From NCBI GenBank assembly GCA_050186335.1, contig JBFWYO010000017.1, positions 1 through 57,369 of the forward strand: a stretch of DNA of 57,369 bases, in the 5' to 3' direction. The first letter of the stretch is position 1, and each line of letters begins with the position of its first letter. The position numbers and the translations under genes are program-made. Positions 7,989-16,124 of the stretch are shown here, in pieces. The notes beneath the pieces were generated by a model, which searched no databases, was not told where the DNA came from, and worked only from the letters and a program-made list of their open reading frames with translations. Source of the stretch: JBFWYO01 sp050186335. Lineage in GTDB: Bacteria > Pseudomonadota > Alphaproteobacteria > Bin65.

Positions 7989-8933
7989 ATGAATCGTATT
8001 GCTCATCACAACGCCCAGCCCACGGCGGAAAACCCCGCCGCCCGTTCCGCCGCGGGCGCCGCCGCCGATAACGCTCGGCGGCCGGTTGCGCATGTGCTGG
8101 CCGAAGGCAACGGCTGGCGGCTCAGCGAATTCGTCTGCACGGCGGGCCCCGACGTGCGCCCGTTCGAGGAACGCCATGCCGATGTCGCGATCTCGGCTGT
8201 GGTCGAAGGCACGTTCCAGTACCGCGCCGATACCGGCAAGGCGCTGCTCTATCCGGGCGCGGTCATGCTCGGCAATTCGGGCACCTGCTTCGAATGCGGC
8301 CACGCGCACGGGGTGGGCGACCGCTGCATCGGGTTTCAGTTCGCGCCGTCCTTGTTCGAGGAGATCGCCGCTTCGATCGCCGGCTCGTCGCGCTTCCGGT
8401 TTGCCGCCGCGATGCTGCCGGCCTTGCCGGCGCTGACCGTGCCGATCGTGGCGATCCAGGCCGGCGCGCGCGGCGCAAGTCACGCGGCGCTGGAGGAACG
8501 CGCGATCGATTTCGTCGAAAATGTGTTGCGCATGTGTGCGGGCACCACCGCCGAAACGGCGGCGCCGCACGCGCGCGACGAACGGCGCATCGGCGCCGCG
8601 CTGCGCCATATCGAGGCGAACGTCGACGACAAGCTCGATCTCGACGCGTTGGCCGGGATCGCGTGCATGAGCAAGTATCATTTCCTGCGCACGTTTCGCC
8701 GCGCGGTCGGCGTGACGCCGTATCATTATCTTCTGGGCCTGCGCCTGCGCCGCGCCGCGCTGCGCCTCGGCACCACCGATCTGCCGGTCTCGACCGTCGC
8801 GTTCGATTCGGGTTTCGGCGACCTGTCGACCTTCAACCACGGTTTCCGCGCGCTGTTCGGCGTCAGCCCCGGCGCCTACCGCGCCCAGGCGTCGCGGCCG
8901 CGTCCCGGCGGGCACCGGCGCGCCCGCCGCTAG
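7989..8933 (+). CDS. AraC-family transcriptional regulator
   Basis: 314-aa regulator. Residues about 35-125 form a cupin-like sensor domain (FEERHADVAISAVVEGTFQYR; LYPGAVMLGNSGTCFECGHAHG, the latter with clustered Cys/His that could bind metal or thiol ligands). The C-terminal about 100 residues are a two-HTH AraC domain: LDALAGIACMSKYHFLRTFRRAVG and VSTVAFDSGFGDLSTFNHGFRALFGVSPGAYR, the latter the classic second HTH. Ligand unknown. It is divergent from the VOC/DUF1579-like operon (130-base spacer) and 130 bases upstream of the flavin monooxygenase gene on the same strand, so either could be its target. Confidence 0.88.
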   Translation: MNRIAHHNAQPTAENPAARSAAGAAADNARRPVAHVLAEGNGWRLSEFVCTAGPDVRPFEERHADVAISAVVEGTFQYRADTGKALLYPGAVMLGNSGTCFECGHAHGVGDRCIGFQFAPSLFEEIAASIAGSSRFRFAAAMLPALPALTVPIVAIQAGARGASHAALEERAIDFVENVLRMCAGTTAETAAPHARDERRIGAALRHIEANVDDKLDLDALAGIACMSKYHFLRTFRRAVGVTPYHYLLGLRLRRAALRLGTTDLPVSTVAFDSGFGDLSTFNHGFRALFGVSPGAYRAQASRPRPGGHRRARR

Positions 8934-9063
8934 CGCAAAATCGCCGTGGCCGCCGTGCGCAGGGCGCAACTTGGCCGACGCAGAATGCCGGTTATATGAA
9001 TTGCCGCGGCGCATCCGGAAAATCGCCTGGCCGCGCGCCGCCCCGAGAGAGAAAGAAAGCACC

Positions 9064-10407
9064 ATGACGAGCAAACAACGCCTGCGCCTCGGCGCCTTCA
9101 TGCGGCCGGTCAGCATCCACACCGGCGCCTGGCGCTATCCCGGCGCCTATGCCGATGCCAACTTCAATTTCGCGCACCTCAAGCGCTTCACGCAGAAGCT
9201 CGAGGCCGGGCGCTTCGATGCGTTCTTCATGGCCGATCATCTGGCCGTGCTCAACATGCCGATCCAGTCGCTGATGCGCAGCGCCACGGTCACCTCGTTC
9301 GATCCGCTGACCCTGCTGCCGGCGCTCGCCGCGGTCACCGACCATATCGGCCTGATCGCGACCGGCTCGACGACGTTCGAGGAACCGTATCTGGTCGCGC
9401 GCCGCTTCGCCTCGCTGGATCACATCAGCAACGGCCGTGCGGGCTGGAACGTGGTCACCACGTCGAACCCCGACGCGGCATTGAATTTCGGCCGCGAAGA
9501 GCACATGGAACACGGCGAGCGCTACAAGCGCGCGCGCGAGTTCATCGACGTGGTCACCGGCCTGTGGGACAGCTGGGCCGACGATGCGTTCATCCGCGAC
9601 GTGGCGAATGGCATCTATTTCGATCCGGCGCGGCTGCACACGCTCAATCACAAGGGCAGGTATTTTTCCGTGCGCGGGCCCTTAAATATTGGCCGCCCGG
9701 TGCAGGGCTGGCCGGTCATCGTCCAGGCCGGCGCCTCGGAAGCCGGCAAGCAGCTCGCCGCCGAAACCGCTGAGGCGGTGTTCACCGCGCAGGGCTCGCT
9801 CGCCTCCGGGCAGAAATTCTACGCCGACGTCAAAGGCCGCATGGCAAAGCTCGGCCGCTCGCCCGACGATCTGAAGATTTTGCCGGCGAATTTCGTCGTG
9901 GTCGGCGAAACGGTCGACGAAGCCAGGCGCAAGCGCGCGCTGCTCGATAGCCTGGTGCATTACGACAGCGCGATCGCCTCGCTCTCGATCGCGCTCGGCC
10001 ACGATGCCTCAGGCTTCGATCCCGACGCGCCGCTGCCGCCGATCCCGGACACCAACGCCAGCAAAAGCGCGCGCGAACGCGTGCTGGAATTGGCCGCGCG
10101 CGAGAAACTCACGGTGCGCCAGCTGGCCCAGCGCCTGGGCGGCTACACGGGTCTCGCGATGGTCGGCACGCCCAAGACGATCGCCGACGAAATGCAGGAA
10201 TGGCTCGAAGCGCGCGCCAGCGACGGGTTCAACATCATGTTCCCCTATCTGCCCGCCGGCCTCGACGATTTCGTCGACCAGGTGATCCCCGAACTGCAGC
10301 GCCGCGACCTGTTCCGAAAGGAATATGAGGGCAAGACGCTGCGCGAAAATCTGGGCCTTGCGCGGCCGGAGAACAGGTGGTTTGCGAAGCGGAAGGAGAG
10401 TGCGTGA
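9064..10407 (+). CDS. LLM-class FMN-dependent monooxygenase (NtaA/DszA type)
   Basis: 447-aa luciferase-like monooxygenase of the NtaA/SnaA/DszA branch. Features: RLGAFMRPVSIHTGAWRYP at the N-terminus, FDAFFMADHLAV, DPLTLLPALAAVTDHIGLIATGSTTFEEPYLVARRFASLDHIS and RAGWNVVTTSNPDAALNFG, all characteristic of the family, and PVIVQAGASEAGKQLAAETAEAVFT further on. These enzymes take FMNH2 from a separate reductase and oxygenate small N- or S-compounds (nitrilotriacetate, dibenzothiophene sulfone); the present substrate is not deducible. No flavin reductase neighbour is visible. Start ATG follows GAGAGAAAGAAAG. Confidence 0.87.
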   Translation: MTSKQRLRLGAFMRPVSIHTGAWRYPGAYADANFNFAHLKRFTQKLEAGRFDAFFMADHLAVLNMPIQSLMRSATVTSFDPLTLLPALAAVTDHIGLIATGSTTFEEPYLVARRFASLDHISNGRAGWNVVTTSNPDAALNFGREEHMEHGERYKRAREFIDVVTGLWDSWADDAFIRDVANGIYFDPARLHTLNHKGRYFSVRGPLNIGRPVQGWPVIVQAGASEAGKQLAAETAEAVFTAQGSLASGQKFYADVKGRMAKLGRSPDDLKILPANFVVVGETVDEARRKRALLDSLVHYDSAIASLSIALGHDASGFDPDAPLPPIPDTNASKSARERVLELAAREKLTVRQLAQRLGGYTGLAMVGTPKTIADEMQEWLEARASDGFNIMFPYLPAGLDDFVDQVIPELQRRDLFRKEYEGKTLRENLGLARPENRWFAKRKESA

Positions 10408-10534
10408 GGCGTGGAGCTATATGTTCCTCGCCAATTCGTGCGGCAAACCGGACACAGAGAATGACGGAACTTCTTCGATCCGCATTTGGGCGCCGACCCT
10501 GCGCCCGTTATGGCCGATCATGGCGGCGATCCGA

Positions 10535-11407
10535 TTACTGCCGGTCCCGCGCAATGCGGTTCAGTTCAGCCATCGCGTCCTTCGGCAATATCAATTCGGC
10601 GGCGGCGAGGTTTTCGCGCAGATGCGCGAGGCGCGACGTGCCGGGGATCAATAAAATGTTGGGCGCGCGCTCCAGCAGCCATGCCAGCGCCACTTGCATC
10701 GGCGTGGCGCCGGCCCGTTTCGCGATGCCCGAAAGCGCGTCGGACTGGATTGGGTTGAAGCCGCCCAACGGGAAGAACGGCACGTAGGCGATCCGCTGTT
10801 CGACGAGAATGTCGATCAGAGCGTCATCCGCCCGGTGCACGAGGTTGTAGTTGTTCTGCACGCACACCACCGGCGCAATGCGCTGCGCCTCGGCGACTTG
10901 CGCGGCGGTAACGTTGCTCAGGCCGAGATGCCGGATCAATCCCCGCTGTCGAAGTTCGGCTAAGGCGCTGAATTTTTCCGCGATGGATGCCTCGGTCGGG
11001 CCCAGCGTGCTGCCGACGCGCAGATTGACCACGTCGAGCGCATCGACGCCGAGATTGCGCAGATTATCGTGAACGCCGCGCGTCAGATCGGCCGGCGTCT
11101 GCGCGGGTAGCCAGGATCCGTCCTTGCCGCGCGCGGCGCCGACTTTGGTCACGATCACCAAGCCATCCGGATAGGGATGCAGCGCTTCGCGGATGACTTG
11201 ATTGGTCACGTGCGGCCCATAGTAATCGCTCGTATCGATGTGGTTGACACCGGCGGCTATTGCTTCGCGCAAGACGGCAAGCGCGGCTGCGCGGTCCTTC
11301 GGGGGGCCGAAGACATGCGGGCCGGCCAACTGCATCGCGCCGTAGCCCATACGCCTGACGCTTCGGTCGCCGAGCGTGAACGTGCCCGCTTGTGCGATGT
11401 CGCCCAT
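10535..11407 (-). CDS. Aldo/keto reductase
   Basis: 290-aa (beta/alpha)8 NADPH-dependent oxidoreductase. Catalytic tetrad context is visible: HIDTSDYYGP (Asp and Tyr), IVTKVGAAR (Lys) and a downstream LGLSNVTAAQVAEAQ segment; LIPGTSRLAHLRENLAAAEL is the C-terminal cofactor-binding strand-loop. Aldo/keto reductases reduce aldehydes and ketones in the cytosol. The ATG at MGDIAQAG is preceded by GAGGAACG. The gene is divergent from a PadR regulator; a TATAAT element and a perfect palindrome lie in the shared spacer, indicating that PadR probably represses it. It converges with the flavin monooxygenase. Confidence 0.9.
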   Translation of the reverse strand: MGDIAQAGTFTLGDRSVRRMGYGAMQLAGPHVFGPPKDRAAALAVLREAIAAGVNHIDTSDYYGPHVTNQVIREALHPYPDGLVIVTKVGAARGKDGSWLPAQTPADLTRGVHDNLRNLGVDALDVVNLRVGSTLGPTEASIAEKFSALAELRQRGLIRHLGLSNVTAAQVAEAQRIAPVVCVQNNYNLVHRADDALIDILVEQRIAYVPFFPLGGFNPIQSDALSGIAKRAGATPMQVALAWLLERAPNILLIPGTSRLAHLRENLAAAELILPKDAMAELNRIARDRQ

Positions 11408-11432
11408 TCTGCGTTCCTCGCTTTGTCGTATG

Positions 11433-11448
11433 AAACGTCGGGACGTTT
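11433..11448. promoter_or_regulatory. Perfect palindrome, probable PadR operator
   Basis: AAACGTC (11433-11439) and GACGTTT (11442-11448) with a 2-base centre, flanked by GTA (11428-11430) and TAC (11452-11454). It lies just downstream of a TATAAT-like -10 (about 11455-11460, minus strand) for the reductase gene, a classic repressor position. Confidence 0.5.
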
Positions 11449-11493
11449 GCGTACAATTATATACTCGTAACAGATTACTCACGTAAGAGCAAT

Positions 11494-12123
11494 ATGTCGT
11501 CCATCCGCCTGTTCATTCTGTCTTCCTTCGCCGATTTGGGGCCGATGCACGGCCATTTGCTGCGCATGGAGGCGGAGCAGCGATATGTATCGTTCTGGAC
11601 CGACATTCCGGTGGGCGCCGTCTATGGCGCGATGAAGCGGCTGGCGACCGAAGGATTGCTGCGCGAGGCCGGTCGCGAAAAAGCCGGCAATCGCCCGACG
11701 CGCCAACTTTACGAGATCACCGAGGCGGGGCGTCGTGCGCTGGCCGATCTGAGGCGCGAGGGTTTGACTGAGATCCGGTTCAAATACGATCCGTTCGACC
11801 TGGCGCTTACGCGCAGCGATCGGGCCGAACTCGACGCATTACCCGCGCTGCTGTCGGATCGATTGGCGCGAATGACGGCGCTGCTGGAAGCACGCCGCCG
11901 CATGATCGCCCAAGCGCTGCCCTATATCGGCGTGGCACAGGAATGGGCGCTGCGCCATACCGAGCGCCGGCTTGAAGCCGAAGTCGGCTATCTCACCGAG
12001 TTGGTCGGCGCCGTCGCCACGATCGTCGCCGACGAACGTCGGCCGAGCGCACGTAAAGTAAAAGCGATCGGTAAATCTGGCGGCGGTGCAAAGGGCACTG
12101 CAAAACGGCGTCGAGGCCAATAG
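11494..12123 (+). CDS. PadR-family transcriptional regulator
   Basis: 209-aa PadR regulator. The N-terminal winged helix (about 1-85) shows the family pattern: RLFILSSFADLGPMHGHLLRM, then IPVGAVYGAMKRLATEGLLRE and the wing RQLYEITEAGRRAL. A helical C-terminal region (about 110-180) is the usual dimerisation arm. The basic tail (KVKAIGKSGGGAKGTAKRRRGQ) is unusual and may add DNA affinity. PadR proteins are ligand-responsive repressors, often of detoxification genes; the divergent aldo/keto reductase and the palindrome between them fit local regulation. Confidence 0.85.
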   Translation: MSSIRLFILSSFADLGPMHGHLLRMEAEQRYVSFWTDIPVGAVYGAMKRLATEGLLREAGREKAGNRPTRQLYEITEAGRRALADLRREGLTEIRFKYDPFDLALTRSDRAELDALPALLSDRLARMTALLEARRRMIAQALPYIGVAQEWALRHTERRLEAEVGYLTELVGAVATIVADERRPSARKVKAIGKSGGGAKGTAKRRRGQ

Positions 12124-12309
12124 GCATACGCTCCATTGAAGCGCGTTGCCGAATTTCTGCCATCCCGCGCCGATCTTTCAGGTGCCGCTGCGGAACATCG
12201 GATGGCACAAGCGCATTCTCGGTTCGTGATGCGCCGTTGACGCCGACTGTGAACCGCCCGAGTGTGCAGGAAGCCGGCTGGTATCGACTGCAAAGCGAAA
12301 GGACACGCC

Positions 12310-12795
12310 ATGGCAACCGCCAAGAACAAGATCTGCGTGTGGTACGACAAGGACGCCTAGACTGCGGCCCGCTTCTACGCCGGAGTCTTTCCCAACAGCT
12401 CGGTCGGCGCCGTCCACCGTGCGCCCAGCGACTACCCGTCCGGCAAGGCAGGCGACGTGTTGACGGTCGAATTCACGGTGGCCGGGATTCCCTGTCTCGG
12501 CCTGAACGGCGGGCCAATCTTCAAACACAGCGAAGCCTTCTCGTTCCAGATCGCCACCGACGATCAGGCGGAAACCGACCGCTACTGGAACGCCATCGTC
12601 GGCAACGGCGGGCAGGAAAGCGCGTGCGGCTGGTGCAAAGACAAATGGGGCGTCTCGTGGCAGATCACGCCGCGCGTGCTGACTGAGGCGATGGCCGCCG
12701 GCGGCGCCGAAGCGAAACGCGCGTTCGAAGCCATGATGCACATGAAGAAGATCGACGTCGCCGCGATCGAGAAGGCGCGGCTGAGCGTTCGCTGA
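12310..12795 (+). pseudogene. PhnB-like VOC protein gene interrupted by an in-frame TAG
   Basis: From the ATG at 12310 (good ribosome site, GAAAGGA) the frame reads MATAKNKICVWYDKDA, then TAG at 12358-12360, and then continues in the same frame TAARFYAGVFPNSSVGAVHR through to the TGA at 12793-12795. The full frame would be 161 residues, matching the PhnB/3-demethylubiquinone-methyltransferase-like VOC family (WYDKDAEEAARFY...; GGPIFKHSEAFSFQI; WQITPRVL). A single base change (GAG to TAG) at codon 17 explains it. No convincing restart exists: the first later ATG-like start is GTG/TTG near 12457, after the first VOC strand. Either a recent null allele, a sequencing error, or amber suppression. 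Confidence 0.8.
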
Positions 12796-12806
12796 TCCGT
12801 ATGAAT

Positions 12807-12883
12807 TGGCGCGCCCGAAGGGATTCGAACCCCTGACCTTCGCCTTCGGAGGGCGACGCTCTATCCAGCTGAGCTACGGGCGC
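12807..12883 (-). tRNA. tRNA-Arg (anticodon CCG)
   Basis: Minus-strand cloverleaf of 77 bases including an encoded 3' CCA. The acceptor GCGCCCG (5' end at 12883) pairs with CGGGCGC, with discriminator G at 12810 and CCA at 12809-12807. The D arm is GCTC..GAGC, anticodon stem TCGCC/GGCGA with loop CTCCGAA (anticodon CCG, reads CGG), and the T arm AGGGG TTCGAAT CCCTT is canonical. Confidence 0.96.
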
Positions 12884-13200
12884 TTGCGGGGGCAGTCTTA
12901 ACCGAAACGGCCCGCCAAAGCAAATGGAAGTGCGGCGAAAACCCCAGCAAACTCAAGGCTCTGCGGGCGCACGGGCGGCGCCGAAGGGGTTCGGCGGGGG
13001 CTTCGACGGGCGCGCCGCCGCGGGACAACGGCCGGTGCTGCGCGTGGGTTTGCCGCCGAAGCCCGCCACCGGTGCGGCGCGCGGGTTCGCCGCGGGGGAT
13101 AGCAGAGCTGCCTGTTCCGTATAGTTTCACGAGGTGCCGCCTCGGGGACGGACTTGGATGCGGGCGCGCCGAAGCGGACAAGACCACAGGAGCATGCGAA
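12884..13200. other. Non-coding spacer between tRNA-Arg and the EF-hand gene
   Basis: About 317 bases upstream of the divergent tRNA-Arg and the EF-hand gene; it should hold both promoters. I found no credible small gene. A good ribosome site AGGAG (13188-13192) precedes the EF-hand start. Confidence 0.5.
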
Positions 13201-13851
13201 ATGCGGAAGGCAGTTCTGGCCGCCCTGGCGGCGGCGCTGGCGGCGGCCGTGGGGACCGGCCCGGCGCTGGCGGAAAAGCGCGAGCCCGAGCCGCGCGGTA
13301 CCACCATGTTCAAGCGCGCGGATACCAATCGCGACGGCGCGCTGACGTTCGACGAATGGCTCGCCGCGCGCGACACGCTGGCGCTGCGCTTCGATCGCAA
13401 CAAGGACGGCAACATCACCAGGGACGAATTCGCCGCCGCCTACCAGGCACAGTCGGCGAGTATGTCCGATCGCTTCTTCAAGCGCTTCGACAAGGACAGG
13501 AACGGCAGCGTCTCGCGCGACGAATTCCAGGCCGGCGCCAAGGCCTCGGCGCAGGCGCGGCGCGCCAAGTTCTTCGACGCGCTCGACGGCAACAAGGACG
13601 GCGCGGTTTCGCGCGAGGAATTCCGCGCCGCCAGCATGGCGCGCGGCCAGCGCCTGGCGGATGCCGCGTTCAAGCGCCTGGACCGGAACGGCGACGGCGT
13701 GATTTCGACGTCCGAGCGCCAGACCCTGGCCCGCGAATCGTTCGACAGGCTGGATGCCGACAAGGACGGCAAGATCACCCGGCAGGAACTCGCCGACGCG
13801 AGCGCCGCCGTCAAGCGCAGGATCAGGCGCGAAGGCGACAAAAAACGGTAA
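13201..13851 (+). CDS. Secreted protein with six EF-hand calcium-binding loops
   Basis: 216-aa protein with an N-terminal Sec signal peptide (MRKAVLAALAAALAAAVG..ALA, cut near residue 24). Six canonical 12-residue EF loops follow, at residues 41-52, 65-76, 97-108, 129-140, 161-172 and 185-196; each begins with Asp, has Gly at position 6 and ends in Glu, for example DTNRDGALTFDE and DADKDGKITRQE. That suggests three EF pairs binding up to six Ca ions in the periplasm or outside the cell. Function is unknown: calcium buffering or a calcium-responsive partner are guesses. ATG selected because it directly follows AGGAG with 8-base spacing and starts the signal peptide. A terminator hairpin follows at once. 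Confidence 0.88.
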   Translation: MRKAVLAALAAALAAAVGTGPALAEKREPEPRGTTMFKRADTNRDGALTFDEWLAARDTLALRFDRNKDGNITRDEFAAAYQAQSASMSDRFFKRFDKDRNGSVSRDEFQAGAKASAQARRAKFFDALDGNKDGAVSREEFRAASMARGQRLADAAFKRLDRNGDGVISTSERQTLARESFDRLDADKDGKITRQELADASAAVKRRIRREGDKKR

Positions 13852-13853
13852 CG

Positions 13854-13887
13854 GCCGCCGGCGGAATTATTTCCGCCGCCGGCTTTC
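13854..13887 (+). terminator. Intrinsic terminator after the EF-hand gene
   Basis: GCCGCCGGCGGAA (13854-13866), loop TTAT, TTCCGCCGCCGGC (13871-13883), with one mismatch in a 13-base stem, then TTTCT. It lies between convergent genes and may serve both. Confidence 0.65.
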
Positions 13888-13924
13888 TGCTTGCCGCCGC
13901 GTCGCGGGCCGCGTCAAATGATCG

Positions 13925-14338
13925 TCAATTGATCGTGGGCCAGCCGGTCTTGCAGTGTTGCGTCGCGATGTAGCTGCTGCTGCGCGGGCCGACCGACAGG
14001 TTGACCTCGACGTAATCGTAGCCGGCCACGGTGTGGCGGCCCCGCTGCATCTCGGTCCACTGGCCGTTGGTGCTGGGCACGATGGTTTCGTCGGTGCGCG
14101 GGAACCAGGTATAGGTGCGGAATTTGGTGATCAGCACGCGCGGCGCCACGGTCTTGTACTGATACTCGTAGCAGAACCCGAAATCGCATTTGAAGCAGTT
14201 GATGCGGACGCCTTCTTCGCCTTCCTGCTGTGCGCCTGCCGGCGCGCTGGCCAGCAAACCGATCGCGGCGCCCGTCAGGCCGGCGGCCAGTCCGGCCGGC
14301 AGCCACGCGGAAAGTTTCGACCATCGGGGTAGATTCAT
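13925..14338 (-). CDS. Secreted Cys-containing protein of unknown function
   Basis: 137-aa protein. Residues 1-37 form a long signal peptide (MNLPRWSKLSAWLPAGLAAG.. ..ASAPAGAQQ) with an AGA-Q cleavage site. The mature about 100-residue domain has NCFKCDFGFCYEYQYKT near its start and a Cys four residues from a conserved-looking TGWPTIN C-terminus, giving four cysteines that could form disulfides or bind a metal (C-x2-C-x4-C). The rest is beta-rich and Tyr-rich. I do not recognise the family. The frame is open for a further 600 codons upstream on this strand, but that is antisense to the next genes; the ATG here follows GAGAGGATCG and starts the signal peptide. It converges with the EF-hand gene. 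Confidence 0.7.
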   Translation of the reverse strand: MNLPRWSKLSAWLPAGLAAGLTGAAIGLLASAPAGAQQEGEEGVRINCFKCDFGFCYEYQYKTVAPRVLITKFRTYTWFPRTDETIVPSTNGQWTEMQRGRHTVAGYDYVEVNLSVGPRSSSYIATQHCKTGWPTIN

Positions 14339-14650
14339 CGTTCCGATCCTCTCTTCTCGTTGACACGCCTTACCGGCATGACCGGCGGGGCGCCCTGCAC
14401 GCCGCCCCCACCCGCTTTCCCCATATACGCAGAATGCGGCGGGAACGTGGCTCGGGGCCTGGCGGTTCCCGTAGCCGCGCATTTGGGACGGGCGGCCCGG
14501 AAGGCCCGCGCGCCGCGGGATTGACGCCGGACCGGCAAGTGTGGTTTGCCAGCATCCCAGGGCGGACGCGAGGGAAGCGGCGAGACCCGGCTTCCGTACT
14601 AAGATTAGGATGGAATTCGGCGGGCCCGGGCCGCTGAGAGGAATTTGCGC
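14339..14650. other. Divergent promoter spacer
   Basis: About 312 bases between the Cys-protein gene (minus) and the MlaC-like gene (plus). It is GC-rich without a convincing small gene. A TTGACG (about 14520-14525) is present but lacks a clear -10 at the right distance. No RNA structure recognised. Confidence 0.4.
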
Positions 14651-15322
14651 ATGTCGGTTCGTACGCTCGGCCGCTTTCTGATCGTCCTGACGCTGTCCGG
14701 CGCGCTGTTCGGCCTGGCCGCCGCGCATCCCGGCCCGGCGGCCGCGCGCCCGGCCGAGGACAAGGCCGCCGCCTTCGTGTTCCAGGGCATCAACGCGGCG
14801 ATCGACATCCTGCGCGCCAAAGCCCCCAGCCGCGCCCAGAAGCTGCAAAGCCTGCGCCAGGTGCTGGTGACCTATTTCGATCACGATACGATCGGGCGCT
14901 TCGCGCTCGGCAGCTACCGCCGGCAGGGAACCGAAAGCCAGTTGCAGCGTTACCTGACGGTACTGGAAGATTACATCCTGCAAACCTACGGCAACCGCCT
15001 GCTGATTCACGCACATAAGATTCGCGACGACCTGAAGGCCGCCGACATCATCCGCGTGGTCGGCACGACGCCGATCGGCGATACCGATCTGGTGGTCAAC
15101 ACCGAAATCAATCGCAAGGGCGGCGATCTGTTCCGCATCGATTGGCAGGTGCGCCAGAAGGGCAACCGCCTGGCCGTGGTCGACGTGCGCATCGCCGGCA
15201 TCAGCCAGGCGCTCACCTATCGCCAGGAGTTCGCCGCCGTGATCGAACAGCGCGGCCGCGGCATCGACGGCCTGATCGACGCGCTGACCGAAAAGCTCGC
15301 CTCGCTGAAGGCGGAGAACTAG
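14651..15322 (+). CDS. MlaC/Ttg2D-like phospholipid-binding periplasmic protein
   Basis: 223-aa protein with a Sec signal peptide (residues 1-33, ending AAARPA). The body matches the MlaC/Ttg2 fold: RQVLVTYFDHDTIGRFALGSYRRQ, QLQRYLTVLEDYILQTYGNRL, VNTEINRKGGDLFRIDWQVRQKGNRLAVVDVRIAGISQALTYRQEFAAVIEQRGRGIDGLIDALTEKL. MlaC shuttles phospholipids across the periplasm between outer and inner membrane complexes. No mlaFEDB genes are here; the partner is a GT2 glycosyltransferase that starts 3 bases after the stop, so a hopanoid- or lipid-transport/glycosylation role is possible. ATG preferred over a TTG two codons upstream. Confidence 0.85.
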   Translation: MSVRTLGRFLIVLTLSGALFGLAAAHPGPAAARPAEDKAAAFVFQGINAAIDILRAKAPSRAQKLQSLRQVLVTYFDHDTIGRFALGSYRRQGTESQLQRYLTVLEDYILQTYGNRLLIHAHKIRDDLKAADIIRVVGTTPIGDTDLVVNTEINRKGGDLFRIDWQVRQKGNRLAVVDVRIAGISQALTYRQEFAAVIEQRGRGIDGLIDALTEKLASLKAEN

Positions 15323-15325
15323 GCG

Positions 15326-16108
15326 ATGGACGACGGCACCCTTCGGCTGGTCGATACCGCGGTTGTCGAAGCCGCGCCGTTGGGCGAGAAGATCTTCGTG
15401 GTGATTCCCGCCTACAACGAAGCCAAGACGATCGCCGATCTGGTGCGGCGCGTGCAGCATCACGTGGCGCACGTCGTCGTGGTCGACGACGGCTCGGCCG
15501 ACGACACCGCGCAACTGCTGGCCGGCACCGGTGCGGGCGTGGTTCGCCATGCGGTCAATCGCGGCAAGGCCGCCAGTTTGATGTCCGGGTTCCGCAAGGC
15601 GCTGGCCGAAGGTGCGACCGCCATCGTCTCGCTCGACGGCGACGGCCAGCATCGGCCGGACGATATTCCGCGCTTTCTCGCCGCCATGCGCGCGCACCCG
15701 GGCGATTTGATTATCGGCTCGCGTCTGGCCGATCGCGCGGCGTTTCCGCCGTCGCGCTATCGCGCCAATCGGATCGCCAATTTCTGGCTGTCGTGGGCCA
15801 GCGGCTATCCGATCGAAGACAGCCAGTGCGGCTTCCGCGTCTATCCGCGCGCGGCGCTGGAGAAGATTTCCGTGCCCACCGACGGCCGCGGCTTCGTGTT
15901 CGAAAGCGAGTTCCTGATCGCCGCCGCGCATGCCGGCGTGCGCGCGCGCTTCGTGCCGATCCCGGCGCTGTACGACCGCGCGCCGCCGCGCGCCAGCCAT
16001 TTCCGCCCGGTCGCCGACATCGCCGGCATCGTGTTCATGGTCGCCGGCAAGCTGCTGCGCCGCGGCATGTATCCGGCGGGATTGATCAGGCTGCTGCGCG
16101 GCCGCTGA
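15326..16108 (+). CDS. GT2 glycosyltransferase (dolichyl-phosphate-mannose-synthase-like)
   Basis: 260-aa soluble family-2 glycosyltransferase, GT-A fold. Motifs: FVVIPAYNEAKTIADLV (nucleotide loop), VVVVDDGSADDT, the catalytic/metal DGDGQH near residue 112, GSRLADR and DSQCGFRVYPR, all as in DPM1/GtrB-type polyprenyl-phosphate sugar transferases. No clear C-terminal transmembrane pair is present, only a weakly hydrophobic tail. It likely transfers a sugar from an NDP-sugar to a lipid acceptor on the inner membrane face. Its start is 3 bases after the MlaC-like stop, so they are co-transcribed. Confidence 0.85.
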   Translation: MDDGTLRLVDTAVVEAAPLGEKIFVVIPAYNEAKTIADLVRRVQHHVAHVVVVDDGSADDTAQLLAGTGAGVVRHAVNRGKAASLMSGFRKALAEGATAIVSLDGDGQHRPDDIPRFLAAMRAHPGDLIIGSRLADRAAFPPSRYRANRIANFWLSWASGYPIEDSQCGFRVYPRAALEKISVPTDGRGFVFESEFLIAAAHAGVRARFVPIPALYDRAPPRASHFRPVADIAGIVFMVAGKLLRRGMYPAGLIRLLRGR

Positions 16109-16124
16109 AGCGCCGATCGAACCG

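Noticed and set aside
12457..12795. Independent start of the VOC gene downstream of the TAG
   Set aside because: Restart near 12457 would lose the first strand and helix of the VOC fold and has no ribosome site; the gene is better treated as interrupted.
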